Shown piece after piece: positions 17,575-24,497 of a stretch of DNA of 64,000 nucleotides. The position numbers and the translations under genes were made by a program. Numbering within the stretch: position 1 is the stretch's first letter; each line of letters starts with the position of its first letter. The stretch is from Catellatospora coxensis (GTDB taxonomy: Bacteria > Actinomycetota > Actinomycetes > Mycobacteriales > Micromonosporaceae), in the NCBI RefSeq assembly GCF_016862635.1, contig NZ_BONI01000012.1, forward strand, positions 1-64,000, written 5' to 3'. The notes beneath the pieces are model-generated. The model was not told the origin of the DNA. It searched no databases and saw only the letters and a program-made list of their open reading frames with translations.

Positions 17575-18690
17575 ATGCGTGGAGTGGTCACCCGGGCTCG
17601 TCGGGTGGTGGTGAAGGTGGGGTCGTCATCGTTGACGACCGCTGCCGGAGGGTTGGATCCCGAGCGGTTGGCGGGGCTGGTGGGGGCGCTGTGCAGCGGC
17701 GGGGACCAGGAGCGGCTGCGGGAGGTCGTGCTGGTGTCGTCGGGGGCGATCGCGGCGGGGCTGGCTCCGCTAGGGCTGGCGCGGCGACCGCGGGATCTGG
17801 CCACACAGCAGGCGGCGGCGAGCGTGGGCCAGGGACGGCTGATGCACGCGTACACCGAGGAGTTCGGGCGGCACGGGCGGACCGTCGGGCAGGTGCTGCT
17901 GACCGTCGACGACGTGACGCGGCGGGCGCACTACCGCAACGCCCACCGTACGCTGCGCAAACTGCTCGATATGCGGGCTGTGCCGATCATCAACGAGAAC
18001 GACACGGTGGCCACCGAGGAGATCCGGTTCGGTGACAACGACCGGCTGGCCGCGCTGGTGGCCGCCCTCGTCCAGGCCGACCTGCTGGTGCTGCTGTCGG
18101 ACGTGGACGCGCTCTACACCGGCCACCCGTCGCAGCCGGGCTCCCGGAAGGTCGACGAGGTCACCGACTTCGCGCAGCTCGCCGAGGTGTCGGTGGGCGG
18201 CGTGGGCAGCGCCGGGGTCGGCACCGGCGGCATGGTCACCAAGGTCGAGGCGGCCCGCATCGCGACCGACGCGGGCATCCCGGTGGTGCTGACCGCCGCC
18301 CCGCTGGCCGCCGCGGCCCTGTCCGGCGAGCCGGTCGGCACGCTCTTCCACGCCGCGGGGGTACGCGCGACCGCCCGCCTGCACTGGCTGGCCCACGCCA
18401 CCACCGCCCGCGGCCGCCTGCACCTGGACGCGGGCGCGGTCACCGCCGTGGTCGACCGCCGCGCCTCGCTGCTCCCGGCCGGCATCACCCGCGTCGACGG
18501 CGCGTTCACCGCCGGCGACCCCGTCGACCTGATCGACATCGCCGGCCGCGCCGTGGCCCGGGGGCTGGTCAACTACGACGCCCTGGAACTGCCGAGCCTG
18601 CTCGGCCGCTCCACCGGCGAACTGGCCGCCACCCTCGGCCCCGCCTACGAACGCGAGGTAATCCACCGCGACGACCTCGTCCTCCTGTAA
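17575..18690 (+). CDS. proB: Glutamate 5-kinase
   Basis: First enzyme of proline synthesis, phosphorylating the gamma-carboxyl of glutamate. The 371-residue protein has the amino-acid kinase domain (VVKVGSSSLT near the N-terminus, VSSGAIAAG, IINENDTVATEEIRFGDND) and a C-terminal PUA domain (about 278-355). The ATG at 17575 gives the normal start MRGVVTRARRVVVKVG; the longer frame from 17527 is not needed, and no strong ribosome site marks either. proA follows after a gap of 106 bases that holds a 52-nt repeat, so the two probably share a transcript. Confidence 0.95.
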   Translation: MRGVVTRARRVVVKVGSSSLTTAAGGLDPERLAGLVGALCSGGDQERLREVVLVSSGAIAAGLAPLGLARRPRDLATQQAAASVGQGRLMHAYTEEFGRHGRTVGQVLLTVDDVTRRAHYRNAHRTLRKLLDMRAVPIINENDTVATEEIRFGDNDRLAALVAALVQADLLVLLSDVDALYTGHPSQPGSRKVDEVTDFAQLAEVSVGGVGSAGVGTGGMVTKVEAARIATDAGIPVVLTAAPLAAAALSGEPVGTLFHAAGVRATARLHWLAHATTARGRLHLDAGAVTAVVDRRASLLPAGITRVDGAFTAGDPVDLIDIAGRAVARGLVNYDALELPSLLGRSTGELAATLGPAYEREVIHRDDLVLL

Positions 18691-18742
18691 GGAAGGGCAC
18701 CTTGTTATCGCCATGCGTAGAGGAAGGGCACCTTCTTAACGC
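18691..18742. repeat. 52-nt intergenic repeat, copy G1
   Basis: It begins directly after the proB stop codon and contains two direct copies of GGAAGGGCACCTT separated by an ATCGC..ATGCGTAGA core, ending CTTCTTAACGC. The reverse complement of copy G3 (38217-38268) matches nearly base for base, and copy G2 (36229-36280) shares the ends. The 18 bases after it (TCGAGCGGGTTGAGCTG) are also similar after G2. Confidence 0.88.
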
Positions 18743-18796
18743 ATCGAGCGGGTTGAGCTGGACGAACCTCAGCACCCACGGAAGGCTGGAAACGAC

Positions 18797-20041
18797 ATGA
18801 GCGTCATCGAGCAGGCGACGCGCGCCCGGCAGGCGGCACAGGTGCTGGCCACGGCGTCGCGCAAGGCCAAGGACGCCGGGCTGGCGGCGATGGCCGACGC
18901 GCTCGCCGCGCGTACCCCCGAGATCTTGAAAGCGAACGGCCTGGACGTGGCCGCGGCGCGCGAGCAGGGCACCCCCGAGTCGACCGTGGACCGGCTCGCG
19001 CTCAGCGAGTCGCGGCTGGCCGGCATGGCCGACGGCCTGCGCCAGATCGCGGGCCTGCCCGACCCGGTCGGCGAGGTGGTCCGCGGCGGCACCCTGCCCA
19101 ACGGCCTGCAGGTGCGCCAGCTGCGGGTGCCGTTCGGCGTCGTCGGCATCATCTACGAGGCCCGCCCGAACGTCACCGCCGACGCGGCCGGGCTGACCCT
19201 CAAGTCCGGCAACGCGGTGCTGCTGCGCGGCTCCGGCTCGGCGGCCCGCTCCAACGCCGCGATCGTCGCCGTGCTGCGCGACGCGCTGGTCCAGGCCGGG
19301 CTGCCCGCCGACGCGGTGCAGCTGGTCGACTCGACCACCCGGGACACCGTCAAGGAGCTGATGCGGGCCCGCGGCCTGGTCGACGTGCTGATCCCGCGCG
19401 GCGGCGCGTCACTGATCCGCACCGTGGTCGAGGAGTCCTCGGTGCCGGTGATCGAGACCGGCGTCGGCAACTGCCACCTCTACGTCGACGAATCCGCCGA
19501 CCTGGACATGGCGCTGACCATCCTGCTCAACGCGAAGGTGCAGCGGCCGTCGGTGTGCAACGCGGCCGAGTCGCTGCTGGTGCACGCGGCCGTCGCGGAC
19601 GCGTTCCTGCCGAAGGCGCTGGCCGCGCTGCGCGAGCAGGGCGTGACCGTGCACGGCTCGCCGGAGGTCGCCGCGTACTCCGGGGACGTCGTCGCCGCGA
19701 CCGAGGAGGACTGGGGCACCGAGTACCTGGCCCTGGAGCTGTCCGCGCGGGTCGTGCCGTCGCTGGACGAGGCGGTCGCGCACATCCGGCGGTACGGCTC
19801 CGGCCACTCCGAGGCGATCATCACCTCCTCGCTGCCGGCCGCGAACCGCTTCACGGCGCAGGTCGACGCGGCGGCGGTGCTGGTGAACGCGTCGACCCGC
19901 TTCGTCGACGGCGGCGAGCTCGGCTTCGGCGCGGAGATCGGCATCTCCACCCAGAAACTGCACGCCCGCGGCCCGATGGGCCTCCCCGAACTGACCAGCA
20001 CCAAATACGTCATCACCGGCGAAGGCCACACCCGCCCCTGA
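18797..20041 (+). CDS. proA: Gamma-glutamyl phosphate reductase
   Basis: Second enzyme of proline synthesis, reducing gamma-glutamyl phosphate to glutamate semialdehyde with NADPH. The 414-residue protein belongs to the aldehyde dehydrogenase superfamily, with the catalytic cysteine in [13 protein letters not shown] and the family segments [15 protein letters not shown] and [23 protein letters not shown]. The start ATG at 18797 follows a GGAAGGCTGGAAACGAC leader with a usable ribosome site. It follows proB on the same strand and is terminated by a very stable hairpin at 20094. Confidence 0.96.
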   Translation: MSVIEQATRARQAAQVLATASRKAKDAGLAAMADALAARTPEILKANGLDVAAAREQGTPESTVDRLALSESRLAGMADGLRQIAGLPDPVGEVVRGGTLPNGLQVRQLRVPFGVVGIIYEARPNVTADAAGLTLKSGNAVLLRGSGSAARSNAAIVAVLRDALVQAGLPADAVQLVDSTTRDTVKELMRARGLVDVLIPRGGASLIRTVVEESSVPVIETGVGNCHLYVDESADLDMALTILLNAKVQRPSVCNAAESLLVHAAVADAFLPKALAALREQGVTVHGSPEVAAYSGDVVAATEEDWGTEYLALELSARVVPSLDEAVAHIRRYGSGHSEAIITSSLPAANRFTAQVDAAAVLVNASTRFVDGGELGFGAEIGISTQKLHARGPMGLPELTSTKYVITGEGHTRP

Positions 20042-20093
20042 CCCCACCCACGCGCCGCCCCGCGCCGCGCCTGCGGCGCCCCACCTCGCGTCG

Positions 20094-20152
20094 CAACTCT
20101 TAAAGACTTGCGGCCTCAGAGGGACTCTGAGGCCGCAAGTCTTTAAGAGTTG
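20094..20152. terminator. Perfect 28-bp hairpin between convergent genes
   Basis: The arms beginning CAACTCTTAAAGACTTGCGG pair perfectly over 28 bases around a GGA loop. It lies between the proA stop and the stop of the gene at 20181. It probably terminates both transcripts, though it is far longer than such hairpins need to be. Confidence 0.8.
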
Positions 20153-20180
20153 TCGCAGGCCGCCGGGCCGCGCGGGGTGG

Positions 20181-21062
20181 TCAGAGCAGGCTGCTCTGGC
20201 CGGGTGGGGTGATCTCGTGGATGGCGCGGATGACGTTGAGGGTGAGGTGTACGTCGAAGGTCTCGCCGTCCTCGGAGTCCCAGCCCCCGTCGGTGCGCTG
20301 CGTCTCGGCCAGCCGGCGCTTGGCGGCGATCATCGTCCAGTCGTCGGCCGACACGCCGACCCGGCGCATCGCGGCCGCCATGGCGGCGGCGTCGGCGGGG
20401 GCCATCGCGGGCAGGCGCTCGCCGAGCACCGCCTGCATGCGCGCGGCCTCGTAGAACATGTCCTGGCGGTACATCACGGCCGCGCCGAGCCACCCGGTGA
20501 CCAGGTAGGACGGCCAGGTGCCGTCCGAGTTGAGGCTGCTCTTGATGAACTCCGCGCCGCGCAGGGCCGCGTCGGCGTACGGGATCGGCGTCGGGTCGCC
20601 GTACGGCAGCGACGAGCGCACGTCGAGGCCCATCACGGTGAGCCAGAACGTGGCGTTCGCGGTCAGGTAGAGCGTGGCCTCCGGGTCGCCGGGCTGCGCC
20701 CACTCGGGCGCGTCGGCGGCCAGCTCCTTGGCCTCCTGCCAGCTGCCGTCGGCGGCCTGGCGACCGGCCAGCCAGTCGAAGGCGCGCTTGACGCCGGGCC
20801 GCGCGAGCGCGCCGAGGTCGTCGAGCTGGGCGAGCCGGAAGCAGGTGACGTCGACGGACGGGATCTTGCCGCGCTGGGTGGCGAACCAGCCACCGCCGTC
20901 GGCCTGTCCGGCTTCGGCCGCGGCGAGGATGTCCTCGGCGGGCGAAACGCCGGTACGCAGGTATGACAGGCGTGCCCGGTCGACCGGGTCGCCCTTCTTC
21001 ACCACGAATCCGATAGCCGCGTCGAGGTCCACCACGGTCATCGAGGGTACGTGCCCGGTCAC
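20181..21062 (-). CDS. Terpenoid cyclase/prenyltransferase-fold protein
   Basis: A 293-residue all-helical protein with squalene-cyclase-type repeats: ADGSWQEAKEL, SDGTWPSYLVTGW and a C-terminal TQRTDGGWDSEDGETFDVH. This is about one alpha/alpha barrel, roughly half a full squalene-hopene cyclase, and the catalytic DxDD motif of class II cyclases is not seen, so cyclase activity is doubtful. The GTG at 21062 is supported by GAGG seven bases upstream; an in-frame ATG at 21041 lacks a site. The gene stands alone between proA and moeZ. Confidence 0.75.
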   Translation of the reverse strand: MTGHVPSMTVVDLDAAIGFVVKKGDPVDRARLSYLRTGVSPAEDILAAAEAGQADGGGWFATQRGKIPSVDVTCFRLAQLDDLGALARPGVKRAFDWLAGRQAADGSWQEAKELAADAPEWAQPGDPEATLYLTANATFWLTVMGLDVRSSLPYGDPTPIPYADAALRGAEFIKSSLNSDGTWPSYLVTGWLGAAVMYRQDMFYEAARMQAVLGERLPAMAPADAAAMAAAMRRVGVSADDWTMIAAKRRLAETQRTDGGWDSEDGETFDVHLTLNVIRAIHEITPPGQSSLL

Positions 21063-21267
21063 CGTCCGGCCTCATCAGGTTGGTCAAGGTCAACAGAACG
21101 GGCGGGTGAAATAAATTCGGAAACAGCCGTTTCGGGCCTCCGTGACGGCTTACAAAACCGCCGTACGGCGGCATTTTCCGGCTCTCGGCGGGGGCCGCGA
21201 GACGAAGCTCACGCATGGACGGTGATCGAAGTCACACGCTCCCCGCCATCGGTGCCCGTACACGGCG

Positions 21268-21300
21268 AAGGCCGGCGACAGCGGATGTGTCGCCGGCCTT
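21268..21300 (-). terminator. Terminator of moeZ
   Basis: A perfect 13-bp stem, AAGGCCGGCGACA, with a 7-base loop starts 33 bases beyond the moeZ stop. The rest of the 270-base gap before the next gene start (21063-21267) shows nothing recognisable. Confidence 0.8.
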
Positions 21301-21332
21301 CACCGGGTGGACCGGATGGTCCGGGGTGGACC

Positions 21333-22550
21333 TCAGTAAGCGGGCAGGGAGGGATCGACGGTCTTGATCCAGGCGAGCACGCCGCCCTGGACGTGGACCG
21401 CGTCCTTGAACCCGGCCGCCTTCAGCGCGGCGAGCGCCTCGGCGGACCGCACGCCCGACTTGCAGTGCAGCACGATCTGCTTGTCCTGCGGCAGCTTGGC
21501 CAGCGCCTCGCCGGACAGGATGTCGCCCTTGGGGATGAGCACGCTGCCCGGGATGCGGACGATCTCGAACTCGGCCGGCTCGCGCACGTCGACGAGCAGG
21601 AAGTCCTTGTCGGCGTCCTGCCACTCCTTGAGCTCGCGGGCGGTGATGGTCGCGTCGACCACCGCCTCCTGCGCCTCCTCGGAGATCGCGCCGCAGAACG
21701 CCTCGTAGTCGCCGAGCAGCTCGGTGACGGTCGGGTTCTCGCCGCACAGGACGCAGGACGGGTCCTTGCGGACCTTGATCTTGCGGTACGACATCTCCAG
21801 CGCGTCGTACACCATCAGCGACCCGACCAGCGGCTCGCCGATGCCGGCCAGCAGCTTGATCGCCTCGTTCACCTGGATCGAGCCGATGCTGGCGCACAGC
21901 ACGCCCAGCACGCCGCCCTCGGCGCACGACGGGACCATGCCGGGCGGCGGCGGCTCCGGGTAGAGGCAGCGGTAGCAGGGGCCGTGCTCGGCCCAGAAGA
22001 CGCTGGCCTGGCCGTCGAAGCGGTAGATCGAGCCCCACACGTACGGCTTGCCGAGCAGCACCGCGGCGTCGTTGACCAGGTAACGCGTGGCGAAGTTGTC
22101 GGTGCCGTCGACGATCAGGTCGTACTGCCCGAAGATCTCGAAGACGTTGTCGCGGTCGAGCGCGGTGTCGTGGATGACCACGTTCACGTACGGGTTGATC
22201 TCCCGTACGGTGTTGGCGGCCGACTCCGATTTGGGCCGGCCGATGTCCGACTGGCCGTGAATGATCTGGCGCTGCAGGTTCGACTCGTCGACGGTGTCGA
22301 ACTCGACGATGCCCAGCGTGCCGACACCGGCCGCGGCCAGGTACATCAGCGCGGGCGAACCGAGCCCTCCGGCGCCGACGCACAGCACCTTGGCGTTCTT
22401 GAGCCGCTTCTGCCCCTCGACGCCCACGTCGGGGATGATCAGATGGCGGCTGTAGCGGCGGATCTCGTCCACCGAGAGCGACTCGGCAGGCTCCACAAGC
22501 GGCGGCAACGACATAGGCACATTCTCGCTCGCCGCGGTAGGGAATGCCAT
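21333..22550 (-). CDS. moeZ: Adenylyltransferase/sulfurtransferase MoeZ (ThiF plus rhodanese)
   Basis: A 405-residue two-domain protein. The N-terminal E1-like ThiF/MoeB domain has the ATP-binding GAGGLGSP loop and paired zinc cysteines in CYRCLYPE and CVLCGE. The C-terminal rhodanese domain has its active-site cysteine in LHCKSGVRS. Such proteins adenylate and thiolate sulfur-carrier proteins for molybdopterin, cysteine and thiamine synthesis. The ATG at 22550 is preceded by GGAG; the internal ATG at 22514 has no site. It starts the conserved actinobacterial block that continues with DUF3152, TetR and DUF3107 genes. Confidence 0.94.
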   Translation of the reverse strand: MAFPTAASENVPMSLPPLVEPAESLSVDEIRRYSRHLIIPDVGVEGQKRLKNAKVLCVGAGGLGSPALMYLAAAGVGTLGIVEFDTVDESNLQRQIIHGQSDIGRPKSESAANTVREINPYVNVVIHDTALDRDNVFEIFGQYDLIVDGTDNFATRYLVNDAAVLLGKPYVWGSIYRFDGQASVFWAEHGPCYRCLYPEPPPPGMVPSCAEGGVLGVLCASIGSIQVNEAIKLLAGIGEPLVGSLMVYDALEMSYRKIKVRKDPSCVLCGENPTVTELLGDYEAFCGAISEEAQEAVVDATITARELKEWQDADKDFLLVDVREPAEFEIVRIPGSVLIPKGDILSGEALAKLPQDKQIVLHCKSGVRSAEALAALKAAGFKDAVHVQGGVLAWIKTVDPSLPAY

Positions 22551-22602
22551 GATCTCCAACCCGCTGGGATGCGAGTTGCATCACGCCCTGATCAGCCTTC
22601 AT

Positions 22603-22662
22603 TTGATCATGAACTTATTCCCGCGACACGCCGCCGAACCGTGCCATAAGTTCATGATCAAC
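22603..22662. repeat. 60-nt palindromic repeat, copy F3
   Basis: The 16-base arms TTGATCATGAACTTAT and ATAAGTTCATGATCAA pair perfectly. The interior CGCGACACGCCGCCGAACCG matches copy F2. It lies between the moeZ start and the end of the next gene on the same strand. Confidence 0.85.
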
Positions 22663-22690
22663 GGGCCCGGGCCGGCGGCCCGTGGCCCTG

Positions 22691-23569
22691 TCAGGGGATG
22701 GGGGGGCCGCGGTAGAGGGCGGGGTCGGTGGGGGCGGCGGGGTGGGGCCAGGGGTTGGGGGTGCAGTCCTTGAGACCGGTGGACTGTTGCTGCATGACGG
22801 GGGCGGGCTTGCCGGGGGCGGGGCAGGCGTCGTGGCCGTAGCCGAGCTGGTGGCCGAGCTCGTGGTTGAGGGCGAAGGCCTGGTAGTCGGGCAGCGGGGC
22901 GCCGTAGCCGGGGACGGCGTTCAGCCAGCGGTCGGCGTTGATGATGACCTGGCCGGGCAGGCGGCAGGAGGTGAAACCCTCGGTGTGCAGGCCGCCCGCG
23001 GCGCACATCTTCTGCGTGGTGCCGGCCGTGGCCAGGTAGACCGTGAACTCGTTCGAGGTCTTCTCGGCCACCCGCTGGAAGCGGTACTTGCCGCCGCCGG
23101 TCCAGCCGCGCGGGTCGCCCAGGATCCGCTCGACCTCGCCCGCGAACGCCTTGAGGTCCTGGCCGGTGTCCTTCTCCACGGCGACGCGGAACTTGCGTAT
23201 GGTGCCCGCGCTGCCGAGCACCTTGCCCGCGCCGGTGGCGAAGCCGAACTTGCCGCTGCCCGCCGCCACGGTCGTGCTCTCCTCGCGGGGCTGCTCCGAC
23301 GCGCCGGGTTCGGCCGACGGGCTGCCCGGACCGGGCGACTCGGCCACCGGCGTGGACGGCCCGTCGAGCAGGAGGCCGTCGCCGCCCCGGGCCAGATCGA
23401 CCCCGACCAGCACCACGATGAGGCCCAGCACGCCGGCGACGACGACCAGGTTCCGGCGCCGCCGGGCCTGGATCTCGGCGCGGCGACGCGACCGGAACCC
23501 GGACGCCTCGTCCGGTGCGCGGCGCGGGGCCGCCTCCCGCTGCTCGAAGAGCTCCAGTTCGCCGTGCAT
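22691..23569 (-). CDS. DUF3152 membrane-anchored metalloprotease-like protein, copy 2
   Basis: A 292-residue protein with a basic cytoplasmic N-terminus, one membrane helix (about 40-57), a Pro/Ser/Glu linker and an exported DUF3152 domain. The domain carries the zincin motif HELGHQLGYGH followed by KPAPVMQQQ, and several cysteines. The family is predicted to be an extracytoplasmic zinc peptidase; the substrate is unknown. Its ATG overlaps the stop of the upstream paralogue by one base (TGATG), so the two are co-translated. Confidence 0.85.
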   Translation of the reverse strand: MHGELELFEQREAAPRRAPDEASGFRSRRRAEIQARRRRNLVVVAGVLGLIVVLVGVDLARGGDGLLLDGPSTPVAESPGPGSPSAEPGASEQPREESTTVAAGSGKFGFATGAGKVLGSAGTIRKFRVAVEKDTGQDLKAFAGEVERILGDPRGWTGGGKYRFQRVAEKTSNEFTVYLATAGTTQKMCAAGGLHTEGFTSCRLPGQVIINADRWLNAVPGYGAPLPDYQAFALNHELGHQLGYGHDACPAPGKPAPVMQQQSTGLKDCTPNPWPHPAAPTDPALYRGPPIP

Positions 23570-24477
23570 CAGGCCACCGGGGGCCCGGTGTAGCGCTTGC
23601 CGCCGACGTACGGCCACGCGTTGGCGGTGCAGCCCTTCAGGCCGTACGTCTGCTGCTGCATGACCGGCGCGGGTTTGCCGTTGCCCGGGCAGCCCTCGTG
23701 GAAGCGGCCGAGTTCGTGGCCCACCTCGTGGTTGATCACGTACTGCCGGTAGTCGTGCAGGTCGATCTTGCCGTTGACGTAGTCGGGCACCGACATGCGC
23801 CAGCGGTTGAGGTTGATGACGACGCGCCCCGGCAACCGGCACGAGGTGTACGAGACACCGTTCATCCGGGTGTCCATGCCGCCCGCCCCGCACAGCTTGC
23901 GGGTCGTCTCGCCGGTCGCCAGATAGATCGTGAACTGGTACGACGCCCCGGTCGGCACCCGCTGCAGCCGGTACTGCCGGCCCGCGATCCAGCTGCGCGC
24001 GTCGCCCAGGGTCTCGTCGACCAGGCTGGTGAACACGTCGAGCTCCTCCTCGGCGACGTTCTTCTCGGCCGCGACCCGGAACCGCTTGATGCTGCCGGCG
24101 GTGCCCAGCACCCCACCCTGGCTCTTGGCGTACGTCCAGGTCCCCGGCCCGGACGAGGGGAACTCGCCGGCCATCTGGTAGACCGGCTCCGGCTCGGCGC
24201 TCGGTGAGGGAGCCGCCGGCGACGGCGAGGCCGCCGGCTCCGGGCTCTCCGTGGCCATGGGAGTCGACGCCACCGGCCGGGTGGGCGCGGGATCGGGCCC
24301 ACCGCGCAGCAGGTCCACGCCGACCAGCAGGGCCGCGCCGAGCAGCACGCATACCGCGGTCGCGCGGCGGCGGCGCTGGCGTGCGCGGGCCCTGGCGAGC
24401 CTCCCGGACTCCACTCGCGAGGACCGGACGGGGGGCTCCCAGTCGGTCCTCGGCGGCGGTGCGAGGGCGGTGCGCAT
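23569..24477 (-). CDS. DUF3152 membrane-anchored metalloprotease-like protein, copy 1
   Basis: A 302-residue paralogue of the next gene: arginine-rich N-terminus, a membrane helix at about 40-56, a Pro/Ser linker and a DUF3152 domain with HEVGHELGRFH and KPAPVMQQQ. Position-by-position similarity with copy 2 shows a tandem duplication. M. tuberculosis has one such gene (Rv3207c) beside moeZ. The ATG at 24477 is chosen by alignment with the paralogue; no strong ribosome site is visible. The large gene upstream ends 20 bases before it, so all three probably form one operon. Confidence 0.84.
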   Translation of the reverse strand: MRTALAPPPRTDWEPPVRSSRVESGRLARARARQRRRRATAVCVLLGAALLVGVDLLRGGPDPAPTRPVASTPMATESPEPAASPSPAAPSPSAEPEPVYQMAGEFPSSGPGTWTYAKSQGGVLGTAGSIKRFRVAAEKNVAEEELDVFTSLVDETLGDARSWIAGRQYRLQRVPTGASYQFTIYLATGETTRKLCGAGGMDTRMNGVSYTSCRLPGRVVINLNRWRMSVPDYVNGKIDLHDYRQYVINHEVGHELGRFHEGCPGNGKPAPVMQQQTYGLKGCTANAWPYVGGKRYTGPPVA

Positions 24478-24497
24478 CGACACAGCCTGCCACATCC

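Noticed and set aside
14222-21062. A natural-product cluster formed by the transporter, GGT-like and cyclase-fold genes
   Set aside because: They are interleaved with proB, proA and DNA repair genes, have separate terminators, and no core synthase is present.
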